Positions 7,079 to 15,652 of a stretch of 64,000 nt of DNA are shown here, piece by piece. Source of the DNA: an uncultured Christensenellaceae bacterium (lineage in GTDB: Bacteria > Bacillota > Clostridia > Christensenellales > CAG-314). The translations under genes were made by a program, and so were the position numbers. How positions within the stretch are numbered: position 1 is the stretch's first letter; every line of letters starts with the position of its first letter. The DNA lies in NCBI GenBank assembly GCA_910586905.1, contig CAJUIV010000006.1, forward strand, positions 12,554-76,553, in the 5' to 3' direction. The notes beneath the pieces were generated by a model that worked only from the letters and a program-made list of their open reading frames with translations, did no database searches and had not been told where the DNA came from.

Positions 7079-8995
7079 CTACATATCCGATGATTTGTCG
7101 GAAATTTCTTTTGCAAGCTTGTCGGCAAAATCACCGTAACTCATTACTCCCATATCGCCGTGTTTGCGGTTGCGAACGGCAACCGAATCCGATTCGCGCT
7201 CCTTTTCGCCAAGCACTAACATATAAGGAATTTTTTGCAGCTGCGCTTCTCTGATTCGATAACCCATTTTTTCGTTGCGGTCGTCTACGTCTGCGCGAAT
7301 ACCTGCCGATAAAAGTTTTTCGCATACTCTATGCGCGTATTCGATTTGATTTTCCGAAATAGGTATAATTTTTACCTGCTCGGGAGCAAGCCATAACGGA
7401 AACGCGCCAGCGTAATGTTCGGTCAAAATTGCGATAAAACGTTCGATACTGCCGAATACGACGCGATGTATCATAACGGGACGATGCTTTTCTCCGTCTT
7501 GCCCTACGTAAGTAAGGTCGAAACGCTCCGGCATTTGAAAATCGAGCTGAATAGTCCCGCATTGCCAAGTACGTCCGATACTGTCTTCCAAATGGAAATC
7601 GATTTTCGGTCCGTAAAACGCGCCGTCGCCTTCGTTAACTTCATAGTCTTTTCCAAGAGTTTCAAGCGCTTTCTTAAGCGCGTCTGTAGCTGTTTCCCAT
7701 TGCTCGTCCGTTCCCATACTATTCTCCGGACGGGTTGACAATTCCAGCTTATACTTAAAACCGAAAACACTGTAAAAACTATCGATAAGGCGCACGACTC
7801 CTTCAATTTCGCTTTCAATCTGTTCCGGAGTCATAAATATGTGAGCGTCGTCCTGCGTAAAACACCTTACGCGCATAAGTCCGTGCAAAGCGCCGCTAAG
7901 TTCGTGGCGATGTACTAATCCAAGTTCTGCCATACGCTCGGGTAAATCGCGGTAACTGTGAGGTTTGCGCTTATAAGCCAGCATTCCTCCTGGACAGTTC
8001 ATAGGTTTGATGGCGTAATCGTCATCGTCTATTTTGACGACGTACATATTGTCTTTATAGTGGTCCCAGTGTCCGCTACGGTGCCATAAGTCCTGATTCA
8101 AAATCATCGGGGTTTTAACTTCTTCATAACCGGCTTTAGTATGTTCTTCTCTCCAAAAGTTTTCAAGCTGATTACGTAAAATCATACCTTTGGGGAAGAA
8201 AAACGGAAATCCCGGTCCTTCGTCGAAAATATCGAACAAATCAAGCTCCTTGCCGAGTTTCCGATGGTCGCGGCGTTTTGCTTCCTCCAAACGAGTGATA
8301 TATTCGTCCAATTCGGATTTTTTCTCGAATGCGGTACCGTAAATACGGGTTAACATTTTATTTTTAGTGTCCCCGCGCCAATAAGCTCCGGCTATACTTG
8401 TCAATTTGAATACTTTTAACTTACCTGTTGAAGGCATATGAGGACCTCTGCATAAATCGACGTAGTCGCCCTGTCGGTAAAGCGAAACGATTTCAGCGTC
8501 TAGTTCCGACAATATTTCGACTTTATACATATCGCCGTGCTTTTTAAAAAACTCAATGGCTTCCTTTCTTGAAATTTCCTCACGAATTATAGGCAAATCC
8601 TCTTTGACTATTTTGTTCATTTCCGATTCTATTTTTTCCAAATCTTCCAAAGCTATTTGCGCGCCTTCAAAATCGATATCGTAATAAAAACCGTTTTTAA
8701 TCGACGGACCGATAGCAAATTTTGCATTTTTCCAAATTCGCGATATGGCTTGCGCCATCAAATGAGCCGTAGAATGTCGTAAAACGGCAAGACCTTCTTC
8801 GTTTTTCAAAGTAAAAACTTTAAAATCTACGTCGCAGTCAATGACCGCGGATAAATCTTTTAAAACGCCGTTAACTTCGGCGCATACCGCGTTTTTGGCA
8901 AGTCCCGACGAAATGCTTTCAGCAACTTGCAAACAAGTAACTTGAGATTCAAAACTTTTGACGCTGCCGTCCGGTAATTTTACGCTAATTGACAT
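7079..8995 (-). CDS. thrS: Threonine-tRNA ligase
   Basis: Class II synthetase that charges tRNA-Thr and edits mis-attached serine. I start it at the ATG at 8995 (MSISVKLPDGSVKSF), 7 nt after an AAGGAG; this gives 638 residues, the family norm, while the longer open frame runs into the T-box terminator. Domains: TGS (about 1-62), editing domain with HSTAHLMAQA (H74xxxH78), catalytic core with MNCPGGM and HRHELSGALHGLMRVR (zinc-site Cys and His), and the anticodon-binding domain from about 530. It is controlled by the T-box upstream. Confidence 0.97.
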   Translation of the reverse strand: MSISVKLPDGSVKSFESQVTCLQVAESISSGLAKNAVCAEVNGVLKDLSAVIDCDVDFKVFTLKNEEGLAVLRHSTAHLMAQAISRIWKNAKFAIGPSIKNGFYYDIDFEGAQIALEDLEKIESEMNKIVKEDLPIIREEISRKEAIEFFKKHGDMYKVEILSELDAEIVSLYRQGDYVDLCRGPHMPSTGKLKVFKLTSIAGAYWRGDTKNKMLTRIYGTAFEKKSELDEYITRLEEAKRRDHRKLGKELDLFDIFDEGPGFPFFFPKGMILRNQLENFWREEHTKAGYEEVKTPMILNQDLWHRSGHWDHYKDNMYVVKIDDDDYAIKPMNCPGGMLAYKRKPHSYRDLPERMAELGLVHRHELSGALHGLMRVRCFTQDDAHIFMTPEQIESEIEGVVRLIDSFYSVFGFKYKLELSTRPENSMGTDEQWETATDALKKALETLGKDYEVNEGDGAFYGPKIDFHLEDSIGRTWQCGTIQLDFQMPERFDLTYVGQDGEKHRPVMIHRVVFGSIERFIAILTEHYAGAFPLWLAPEQVKIIPISENQIEYAHRVCEKLLSAGIRADVDDRNEKMGYRIREAQLQKIPYMLVLGEKERESDSVAVRNRKHGDMGVMSYGDFADKLAKEISDKSSDM

Positions 8996-9009
8996 ATTTT
9001 TTCTCCTTA

Positions 9010-9231
9010 AAATAAAAATATCCTTATGAGACAATCTCATAAGGACGAAAAAAATTCCGTGGTTCCACCTTATTTGACGGCAAAGCCGCCCGCTTATTTT
9101 TTCTACTTTCGCAAGAAAAACGCGCACCACGCAAAGCGGTATTCGATAGGTTCGTTTGCAACTCTCTCAGCAACGGTCGCTCTCTGTAAAACTACGTCTA
9201 CCAAACGTGTCTTTACGTATAATGTATTTTT
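9010..9231 (-). promoter_or_regulatory. T-box riboswitch, threonine type
   Basis: The leader of thrS contains the T-box sequence AAGGTGGAACCACGG (minus strand of 9057-9071). Stem-I features AGAGAGC and a GTTG-containing loop lie near 9170-9185. ACC, a threonine codon, occurs at 9138-9140 within the stem-I 3' side (GAATACCGC), the expected specifier position; a second ACC is at 9149-9151. The terminator is an 11-bp perfect stem (9021-9031 with 9035-9045) followed by TATTTTTATTTT. Uncharged tRNA-Thr should pair with the T-box and prevent the terminator. Confidence 0.93.
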
Positions 9232-9236
9232 CTTAC

Positions 9237-9265
9237 ATTTTAGTACCGAAAAAAAATAATGTCAA
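9237..9265 (-). promoter_or_regulatory. Sigma-A promoter of the thrS T-box leader
   Basis: TTGACA (9260-9265) and TAAAAT (9237-9242) with a 17-bp spacer on the minus strand, starting 7 bp after the ytxC stop. The predicted start near 9230 gives a leader of about 235 nt. Confidence 0.85.
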
Positions 9266-9271
9266 CTGATT

Positions 9272-10024
9272 TCAGTCTACTTTTATATACTCTGCAAAAA
9301 ATAACCGGTCCAACATTTTACAAAATTCTTCACTAGGTTTCTTGGTGTAATACACTTTTACGTTGCGAGGCTTTAAACATATTATGTTAAGCATCGCCTC
9401 TTCTTCGATATCGGCTGATTTTGCAAGCGAATATATCTTTTCGATAATCCTATCGTTTTGACCGTATATTATAAAGCCGTCGGGTTCAAAACTAACCGAA
9501 ATCGTTTTTTCTTTTGTAGACATCGAATCCAGCAAATACTCGACAAACTCGGCTATCAAATCGTTATCGGTCAAAATGAAGCCGTTATCGCCTACAAGTT
9601 TGGATATTTCCAACCATTTTTTCTTGATATGCGACAGCTTAAAGTTGAAATATCCGTCTAAACATACTGTTCTGTCGGTATCCACCACGCGCGATATCAT
9701 CTGCTTGTCGTATTCGTTATCAAAAATACAAATTGTGTTAACCAGCACGTTTTGATAAAAATTATCGCCGTCGATATTTAATAGCTCGCGCATATATACG
9801 TTTTTGTATCCTAACGATAACGCTTCGGTTACGGCGGCGTTTAAACAACGCCCGATTTGAAATCTGTAGGTATCCGCGCACGCTACGGAATAATAATTTC
9901 TGAAATTATCGGCAACTTCCGTAGCAATACCGTCTATCTCGTGAATGCAAGGCGCGAGCTGCGTTTTGACATAAGATAACAAGTGTTCGTTTTGTTTTTC
10001 GATATTTACCGTTGATTCATACAT
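9272..10024 (-). CDS. ytxC: YtxC-like putative sporulation protein
   Basis: A 250-residue soluble protein without a signal peptide or membrane segment. The central VCLDGYFNFKLSHIKKKW resembles the conserved block of the YtxC family (a phrase like l.GF.NFRL), and in Bacillus ytxC lies immediately upstream of thrS, exactly as here. The C-terminal half alternates strand and helix (SVSFEPDGFIIYGQND, then LNIICLKPRNVKVYY). The family is annotated as sporulation-related on thin evidence; its activity is unknown. No clear ribosome binding site precedes the ATG. Family assignment rests on the motif and synteny only. Confidence 0.65.
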   Translation of the reverse strand: MYESTVNIEKQNEHLLSYVKTQLAPCIHEIDGIATEVADNFRNYYSVACADTYRFQIGRCLNAAVTEALSLGYKNVYMRELLNIDGDNFYQNVLVNTICIFDNEYDKQMISRVVDTDRTVCLDGYFNFKLSHIKKKWLEISKLVGDNGFILTDNDLIAEFVEYLLDSMSTKEKTISVSFEPDGFIIYGQNDRIIEKIYSLAKSADIEEEAMLNIICLKPRNVKVYYTKKPSEEFCKMLDRLFFAEYIKVD

Positions 10025-10087
10025 AATTGTAGTTTATGCAATATTACGATTTTTTATATTGTTGCGACAAATTAAGCCAATGTTTTT

Positions 10088-10780
10088 TTACTTCTGCTTA
10101 ACGATTTTCATAGAATACGTCCACTGTTTATCAATCTCCGATACTCTAAAAGATTCTCTCATCTTTTGCAATGCTTTATTATAAGAAAAAACATTAAATA
10201 TTTGTCTTGCGTCGTTTTGCATAAATTCTACAGTTTGGTTTCTGCAGAACGCCATAGCCGTAGCCGTAAGCCAAGCAACCGCAACGTCTACGTAGTACTC
10301 GCCCCATATTTTTATTTGTTTTAAAGATTCAAATACTCTATATATGTATACATCGTCAAGATAATTAGACAGCAAATTAACAATACCGTATCTGCACACA
10401 AACTGTTTGTCGCTGCTTAAAAGGCTGCTAAAAAATTCGAAATAGTTATCTTTTTCGTCGTTCGGTACTTTCACAACGCTACAATCACATACAGCCCAAT
10501 TCTCTATCGATAATATAAATTCGGATAAAATCCGAGTTTTTTTATCGAAGGGCAAGCTTGCTCCGGACAATACGATGCCTTTCAATAAATCGGTTTCGTA
10601 GTATTCGTTTTCAGGTAAATCGATAACCTCCTCCCATGTAAATAACTTGGCAAGTTTACGTAAAACAGGCACTCTGCATCCGATAGTTTTAACTCCGGTA
10701 TTAAGTAGTTTACTATTAAAAGAATTGTACTTTTCATCAGAATTTTTAAATAAAACAGTCAATAAATCTTGATAATTCAA
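10088..10780 (-). CDS. DNA alkylation repair protein, AlkD-like HEAT repeats
   Basis: An all-helical 230-residue protein of the AlkD family, glycosylases that remove bulky or cationic alkylated bases without base flipping. Recognisable blocks are VKTIGCRVPVLRKLAK near the N-terminus, ENWAVCDC at the position of the AlkD active-site W/D region, FVCRYGIVNLLSNYL, and YYVDVAVAWLTATAMAF. A TTG at 10780 is the preferred start because GGAG lies 8 nt upstream; a TTG seven codons earlier has none. It is a stand-alone gene between acpP and ytxC. Firmicute members of this branch often have unproven activity. Confidence 0.85.
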   Translation of the reverse strand: MNYQDLLTVLFKNSDEKYNSFNSKLLNTGVKTIGCRVPVLRKLAKLFTWEEVIDLPENEYYETDLLKGIVLSGASLPFDKKTRILSEFILSIENWAVCDCSVVKVPNDEKDNYFEFFSSLLSSDKQFVCRYGIVNLLSNYLDDVYIYRVFESLKQIKIWGEYYVDVAVAWLTATAMAFCRNQTVEFMQNDARQIFNVFSYNKALQKMRESFRVSEIDKQWTYSMKIVKQK

Positions 10781-10823
10781 CTTTAAATCTCCAAATAGCA
10801 AAAGTTTTTCATAATTGATAAAA

Positions 10824-10857
10824 ACAAAAAAACTGCCGCCAACTAAACGTCAGCGAC
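10824..10857 (-). terminator. Terminator after acpP
   Basis: On the minus strand GTCGCTGAC and GTTGGCGGC pair (several G-U pairs) around a GTTTA loop and are followed by AGTTTTTTTG. It ends the single-gene acpP transcript. Confidence 0.65.
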
Positions 10858-10876
10858 AATTTTAACGTTGCGAATA

Positions 10877-11110
10877 TTATTTCTGCTGAGCTTCGATATA
10901 CTTTACGATTGCATCTACCGTAACCAAATCGTTAGCTACTTCGTCTGGCACGGTTATTCCGAAATTATCTTCCAAAGACATAAGAAGTTCTACCATATCC
11001 AAACTGTCGGCACCCAAATCTTGTACGATATTTGATTCGAGAGTAATTGTATTCGGGTCTTCGATATTTAACGCTTCGGCAAGTAATTTTTGAACTTTTT
11101 CGAAAATCAT
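10877..11110 (-). CDS. acpP: Acyl carrier protein
   Basis: A 77-residue acidic protein with the phosphopantetheine site DLGADSLDMVELLM, the modified serine being S36. It carries growing acyl chains for fatty acid synthesis in the cytoplasm. Length and helix pattern are canonical. Unlike in many Firmicutes no fab genes or rnc adjoin it; it has its own promoter and terminator. An AGGAGG site precedes the ATG. Confidence 0.97.
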   Translation of the reverse strand: MIFEKVQKLLAEALNIEDPNTITLESNIVQDLGADSLDMVELLMSLEDNFGITVPDEVANDLVTVDAIVKYIEAQQK

Positions 11111-11140
11111 AAGATAAATTCCTCCTATTCAATTAGATTT

Positions 11141-11169
11141 ATTATATTACACCTCTAAAAATTTTACAA
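11141..11169 (-). promoter_or_regulatory. Promoter of acpP
   Basis: TTGTAA (11164-11169) and TATAAT (11141-11146) with a 17-bp spacer on the minus strand. It is divergent from the promoter of the small Cys-rich gene at 11210. Confidence 0.65.
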
Positions 11170-11174
11170 GTAAT

Positions 11175-11204
11175 TTGACAAATTTTATATCTGTTTCATA
11201 CTAT
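11175..11204 (+). promoter_or_regulatory. Promoter placing +1 at the ATG of the 11210 gene
   Basis: TTGACA (11175-11180) and TACTAT (11199-11204), 18-bp spacer. The predicted start site (11210-11212) coincides with the ATG at 11210, and no ribosome binding site is visible, which suggests a leaderless mRNA. Confidence 0.55.
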
Positions 11205-11209
11205 TTATT

Positions 11210-11425
11210 ATGAACTGTAGAAATAGCGGACGTTTTTTAAACGAAGAAACATATTTAAATACCGTTTGCAAAACAAGACGACGTCCTCCTTGCAAACCAA
11301 AAAAAAGACCGGAAGGAAATTGTTTGGAATGTTCTTACAGAACGCCTTGCGGAAGACTTACTTTGCGGTGCGATAATCACTCGACGGGAATATGCATAGA
11401 TATAGATAATTGTAAAAAATTCTAA
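11210..11425 (+). CDS. Small Cys-rich basic protein, unknown
   Basis: A 71-residue protein with nine cysteines, including CLECSYRTPC and CIDIDNC, and a basic centre (KTRRRPPCKPKKRP). Cysteine pairs with 2-10 residue spacing suggest metal binding or disulfides. No signal peptide or membrane segment is seen. I do not recognise the family. Support for it being real: a good upstream promoter, and an 18-bp terminator stem starting one base after its stop codon. Against: no ribosome binding site, although a leaderless mRNA would explain that. Confidence 0.6.
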   Translation: MNCRNSGRFLNEETYLNTVCKTRRRPPCKPKKRPEGNCLECSYRTPCGRLTLRCDNHSTGICIDIDNCKKF

Positions 11426-11426
11426 T

Positions 11427-11468
11427 AAAAGCAAAAAAACAAGGCGTAAACCTTGTTTTTTTGCTTTT
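11427..11468. terminator. Bidirectional terminator, 18-bp perfect stem
   Basis: An 18-bp inverted repeat (11427-11444 and 11451-11468; core AACAAGG-CGTAAA-CCTTGTT) with A7 and T7 runs inside the stem serves both the plus-strand Cys-rich gene and the minus-strand Ser/Asn-rich gene, whose stop codon it overlaps. Confidence 0.9.
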
Positions 11469-11736
11469 ACAAATCGTCCGCGTCTTGTACGGGATTTGCA
11501 TATTTTCCCCAACCTACCGGGTTGCCGGTGTAGCTACCAGACGGGTCCGAGTCGCTTTCTTGCGAAGAGGATTTAGCGGAACTTTTTTTAGCGCTTTTTT
11601 TCGAAGTCGAATTGCTGCTGTTAATACTTCTTCCGCCGCAATTCTTAGTACCGCAAGATTTGCTATTCGTCGATTTTGTATTCGACGTCTTTGTGTTGGT
11701 TGATTTTGTGTTAGAACTGTTTTTTGTAGAATTCAT
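11467..11736 (-). CDS. Low-complexity Ser/Asn/Thr/Lys protein, unknown
   Basis: An 89-residue protein. Residues 1-60 are repetitive (NTKSTNTKTSNTKSTNSKS, then KKSAKKSSAKSSS), with two cysteines in CGTKNCGG. The last 25 or so residues differ in kind and look conserved: SGSYTGNPVGWGKYANP followed by VQDADDL. From memory, similar G-S-Y-T-G and QDADDL tails occur on small clostridial proteins of unknown role, but I cannot verify this. The ATG at 11736 lies 10 nt after a strong GGAGGT; a GTG three codons earlier is too close. No signal peptide. Confidence 0.65.
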   Translation of the reverse strand: MNSTKNSSNTKSTNTKTSNTKSTNSKSCGTKNCGGRSINSSNSTSKKSAKKSSAKSSSQESDSDPSGSYTGNPVGWGKYANPVQDADDL

Positions 11737-11842
11737 TTTTATCACTACCTCCTACAATTATTGTTAGCAAATTTATATAAAATAAACGGTAAAACTGAAT
11801 AAATTTAAATATTAAAAAATAATTAAATAAAGTACAAACAAA

Positions 11843-11873
11843 AACGCTCCGTTACAATCCGTAACGAAACGTT
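11843..11873 (-). terminator. Terminator of the ftsQAZ-asnS unit
   Basis: A 13-bp imperfect stem (AACG and GTTAC blocks, 11843-11855 with 11861-11873) followed on the minus strand by TTTTTGTTTGT, 16 nt after the asnS stop. Confidence 0.7.
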
Positions 11874-11888
11874 GTAAAATCAAAAAAA

Positions 11889-13283
11889 CTAAAATTGAGC
11901 GCTGCCTACAGTTCGGGGAAACGGAATAACGTCGCGAATATTGGAAACGCCCGTCAAATACATAACCAACCGTTCGAAACCCAATCCGAAGCCGGCGTGT
12001 TTCGTACCTCCGTATTTGCGTAATTCCAAATACCACCGATAATCTTCGGCGTTTAATTGCAATTCTTCCATACGTTTCATCAAAACGTCTAAACGTTCCT
12101 CTCTCTGACTGCCGCCTATAAGTTCGCCGACGCCGGGTACTAACATATCCGTAGCGGCTACGGTCTTACCGTCGTCGTTTAAACGCATATAAAAAGATTT
12201 TATCTCCTTGGGATAATCGGTAACGAACACAGGACCTCCCACGATTTTTTCCGTCAAATACTTTTCGTGTTCCGTCGCAATATCGCATCCCCAAGATACT
12301 GGAAATTCGAATTTATCATTGTGCGGAGTCAGCAATTCGATAGCTTTAGTATACGTCATACGCACGAAATTTGAATTAACTAAGTTTGTTAAACGTTCTT
12401 TTAGTCCGTTGTCTACAAAACTGTTAAAAAATTCGATTTCATCGGGACAAACCGTAAGTATATGGTTTATAACGTATTTTATCATATCTTCGGCAAGCTG
12501 CATATCGTCTGTCAAATCGGCAAAAGCGATTTCCGGTTCAATCATCCAAAACTCCGCCGCATGTCGTAAAGTGTTGGATTTTTCGGCGCGGAAAGTCGGT
12601 CCGAAAGTATAAACTTTACCAAAAGCCATAGCGTACGCTTCGGCGTTCAACTGACCCGATACAGTAAGATTTGCAGATTTACCGAAAAAGTCCTTACCGT
12701 AATCAACTCTTCCGTCTTCTGTTTTGGGAACGTTGACCATATCGAGAGTAGTAACTCTGAACATTTCTCCCGCGCCCTCGCAATCGCTGGCTGTAATTAG
12801 CGGCGTATGAACGTAGACAAAGCCGTTAGAGTTGAAAAAGCTATGCAAGGCAAAAGCCGCTTCGGAACGAACGCGCATTGTAGCCGATATCAAATTCGTA
12901 CGCGGACGCAAATGAGCTATTTCACGCAAGAATTCCACGGAATGACGTTTTTTCTGTAATGGATAATCCGAAGTAGACTTACCCTCGACAGCTATACTTT
13001 CCGCTTTTATTTCCAAAGGCTGTTTATTTTGAGGAGTCAGCGCCACGCGTCCGGTAACAGTCAAAGCGCTGCCTACGTTTAACTTTGCTATTTCTTCGAA
13101 ATTAGATATTTGACTTTGCTCGAATACGACTTGCAGACTTTTAAAACAACTTCCGTCGTTTAACTCAATAAAACCGAAAACTTTTGAATCTCGTATGGTT
13201 TTTACCCATCCGCAAACCGTTATTATTTTGTCCGCGTATACGTCGGATTGAGCGAAAAGCTGTTTTATCTGAACTCTGTCCAT
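11889..13283 (-). CDS. asnS: Asparagine-tRNA ligase
   Basis: Class IIb synthetase charging tRNA-Asn. The 464-residue product has an N-terminal OB-fold anticodon domain (ITVCGWVKTIRDSKVFGFIEL), motif 2 TFRAEKSNTLRHAAEFWMIEPE, and motif 3 GFGLGFERLVMYLTGVSNIR followed by DVIPFPRT, the asparaginyl variant. Length matches the family. The ATG is 4 nt after the ftsZ stop and its AGAGGT site lies within the last codons of ftsZ, so the two are translationally linked. A synthetase at the tail of a division operon is unusual in position, not in type. Confidence 0.96.
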   Translation of the reverse strand: MDRVQIKQLFAQSDVYADKIITVCGWVKTIRDSKVFGFIELNDGSCFKSLQVVFEQSQISNFEEIAKLNVGSALTVTGRVALTPQNKQPLEIKAESIAVEGKSTSDYPLQKKRHSVEFLREIAHLRPRTNLISATMRVRSEAAFALHSFFNSNGFVYVHTPLITASDCEGAGEMFRVTTLDMVNVPKTEDGRVDYGKDFFGKSANLTVSGQLNAEAYAMAFGKVYTFGPTFRAEKSNTLRHAAEFWMIEPEIAFADLTDDMQLAEDMIKYVINHILTVCPDEIEFFNSFVDNGLKERLTNLVNSNFVRMTYTKAIELLTPHNDKFEFPVSWGCDIATEHEKYLTEKIVGGPVFVTDYPKEIKSFYMRLNDDGKTVAATDMLVPGVGELIGGSQREERLDVLMKRMEELQLNAEDYRWYLELRKYGGTKHAGFGLGFERLVMYLTGVSNIRDVIPFPRTVGSAQF

Positions 13284-13286
13284 ATA

Positions 13287-14471
13287 TTAACCTCTCATTT
13301 TTCTCAAAAACGGCGGTATGCTGGGGTCCTCGTCTACAGAAACCGTTCCGCTGATAGGACGCTGTTCTCCGCCTGCGGGAAAATACGAAGAAGAATTGCC
13401 GACAGTACTTTGAGTCTGCAACGTTGCTGCTCCTTGCGGTTTTCCGTTCGCACCGGTAACGTTGTTTCTTTGAATATTGGTAGCCGCAACGTGGGTGGCC
13501 GCTTCACTGCTGAAAAACGACGCTTTATCATCGTTCTTACCCGAAAATCCAGTGGCAATCAAAGTAACCTGAACTTCGTCTTTCATATTTTCGTCAAACC
13601 CCACGCCGAACAAAACGTTCGCATCGGGAGAAATAACTTGTCTAACCAAATCCACGCCTACGATAACTTCGTCTAACGATAAATCCTCTCCTCCGCGGAA
13701 ATTAACTATCAAAGACGAAGCGCCCTGAATTGTAGTTTCAAGCAACGGAGAGTACACTGCTTTTCGTATAGCGTCGATTGTTTTGTTTTTTCCTTTGCCG
13801 TCTCCTACGCCCATATGAGCCATACCGCTGTTGCGCATTACGCATTTTACGTCGGCAAGGTCAAGATTGATTCGTCCGTCCTGTACTACTATATCCGTTA
13901 TACCGCGAATACCTTGCAACAAAATTTCGTCGGCTTTTGTAAAAGCGTCCATAATAGAAAAGTTTTTATCGCGGTTGAGTTTTTCGTTTTGAACTATAAC
14001 AAGAGCGTCGACGTTACCTTTTAAATTTTCTATACCCAGCTCGGCGTTTTTCATCCGACGGGTACCCTCGAAATTGAAAGGCTTCGTAACGACCGCAATC
14101 GTCAAAATTTCCAATTCCTTGGCTATTTGAGCCACAACGGGCGCCGCTCCCGTTCCTGTTCCGCCGCCCATACCGGCAGCGATAAACAGCAAATCAACAC
14201 CCTGCAAAGCGGATTGGATTTTTTCTTTGCTTTCTAAAGCCGCGGCTTTACCTACTTCCGGGTTCGCGCCTGCGCCGAGTCCTTTCGTCAATTTTTCCCC
14301 GATAGGCATCTTTTTAGCCGCCAATTTGGAAAGCGCTTGCTGGTCTGTATTCAAAGCTAAAAATTCGACGTTTCGTATACCCGATTTCATCATTGCGTTT
14401 ACTGCGTTTCCTCCGCCGCCGCCAACTCCGACAATCATTATTTTTGCTATACTTCCGTTCATGTTATCCAT
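13287..14471 (-). CDS. ftsZ: Cell division GTPase FtsZ
   Basis: Tubulin homologue that forms the Z-ring. The 394-residue product has GVGGGGGNAVNAM near the N-terminus, the tubulin signature GGGTGTGAAPV, and NLDLADVKCVM in the T7 synergy loop. A variable Asn/Gln-rich linker (about 320-375) leads to the conserved C-terminal peptide DPSIPPFLRKMRG that binds FtsA and other partners. Its ATG overlaps the ftsA stop by one base (TAATG). Confidence 0.98.
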   Translation of the reverse strand: MDNMNGSIAKIMIVGVGGGGGNAVNAMMKSGIRNVEFLALNTDQQALSKLAAKKMPIGEKLTKGLGAGANPEVGKAAALESKEKIQSALQGVDLLFIAAGMGGGTGTGAAPVVAQIAKELEILTIAVVTKPFNFEGTRRMKNAELGIENLKGNVDALVIVQNEKLNRDKNFSIMDAFTKADEILLQGIRGITDIVVQDGRINLDLADVKCVMRNSGMAHMGVGDGKGKNKTIDAIRKAVYSPLLETTIQGASSLIVNFRGGEDLSLDEVIVGVDLVRQVISPDANVLFGVGFDENMKDEVQVTLIATGFSGKNDDKASFFSSEAATHVAATNIQRNNVTGANGKPQGAATLQTQSTVGNSSSYFPAGGEQRPISGTVSVDEDPSIPPFLRKMRG

Positions 14472-15634
14472 TATTTATCTCCTTTGCCGAATTTACTGAA
14501 AAACGAAAACAAACCGCCCGCGTTTTTTTCTACGCGTATCGACTCGTATATTAAACCGTAACACGAAGTATATTCGTTTCGTTTGGTTTGCGCGTTTACG
14601 CTATCGTACAATCTGACTTGTTTTCCCAAACTTGCCGACAAGCAATCGACTCCGCCGCGTATATACGCCAAACCGCCTCCGGTTAAAATTATCGGCGTAT
14701 TTACCGGTATTTCTTTATCGCAAAACCTAAAACTTTTTATTACGTATTCGCCTATTTGATTTATACGCGCCTTGACGACTTCGTTCGTTTGATACGCGTC
14801 AATCATACGGCCGTTTAAAGAGTATGCGTCGCCGGATTGAATTTCCAAATTCAAATTGACTTTTTCCAAAATACTCATAGCGAAATTATAATCGCAACCT
14901 AAAACCTGACATAAATCGCTGGCCAAATAACCGCTGCCCAATGCAAAGGTACGTTCAAACAGCAATCCTTTGCCTCCGCAAAGCATAACGTTTGTAGTTA
15001 TATGTCCTATATCGATTACTATAGAATAATTATCGTTATACATCGAATGTGAGATATAACTCGACTGCGCTTCGCACGCGTTTATATACGTAACTTTACT
15101 TATGCCTTTTTCCAATAAAACGGGCGCTACGGTATTGCGAAAATAATTTTTCATATAAGAAAACGATATAAGTCCCGTTAATTTACTCGCAATAAATCCA
15201 ACCGGTTCAACCATTTTCAAAGCGCCGTCTAAAATAAAATACACGGGTTTTCCCCCTAAAGGGCTATAGTCTGACTCGCACTTAAAAATATCCGCTTTTT
15301 TGATTATTTCTTCTATGTCGTCAACGTCTATTTTCTTCTTCGAATGAAAAGTAGTAGAAGCTTCGCTGGTGGTTTGCGCGCAAAACACGCCAGGCACACC
15401 GACAAAAATTTCTTTAATTCTACTCTTCATTTTGTTTTCCACTTGTGAAATCGCCTGCGAAACCGCCTCGCTAATAGTATCGGGCTCGTACCAGCCGTTA
15501 TCCCCAAAGCCGTTATAAATGCTCTGCCCTACGGCTTTGATGATAAACTCGCCTTTGTCCGACACTTTAGAAGCAGCCATGCAAGTAATCTTGCTGGAAC
15601 CGAAATCCAAAATTGCCACAAAATTGTTTTTCAT
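14471..15634 (-). CDS. ftsA: Cell division actin-like ATPase FtsA
   Basis: Actin-fold membrane tether of FtsZ. The 387-residue product begins with the phosphate-1 motif AILDFGSSKITCMAAS, has the SHS2/1C region containing VGVPGVFC, phosphate-2 IVIDIGHITTNVMLCGG, and the adenosine motif PIILTGGGLAYIRG. The last residues (GGLFSFFSKFGKGDK) form the amphipathic membrane-targeting helix. It is somewhat diverged from textbook FtsA but position and motifs leave little doubt. Confidence 0.93.
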   Translation of the reverse strand: MKNNFVAILDFGSSKITCMAASKVSDKGEFIIKAVGQSIYNGFGDNGWYEPDTISEAVSQAISQVENKMKSRIKEIFVGVPGVFCAQTTSEASTTFHSKKKIDVDDIEEIIKKADIFKCESDYSPLGGKPVYFILDGALKMVEPVGFIASKLTGLISFSYMKNYFRNTVAPVLLEKGISKVTYINACEAQSSYISHSMYNDNYSIVIDIGHITTNVMLCGGKGLLFERTFALGSGYLASDLCQVLGCDYNFAMSILEKVNLNLEIQSGDAYSLNGRMIDAYQTNEVVKARINQIGEYVIKSFRFCDKEIPVNTPIILTGGGLAYIRGGVDCLSASLGKQVRLYDSVNAQTKRNEYTSCYGLIYESIRVEKNAGGLFSFFSKFGKGDK

Positions 15635-15652
15635 ATATTCCTCTTTTGAAGA

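Noticed and set aside
8996..9130. Longer thrS start
   Set aside because: The extension lies in the T-box terminator and antiterminator; the ATG at 8995 has the proper ribosome site and family N-terminus.
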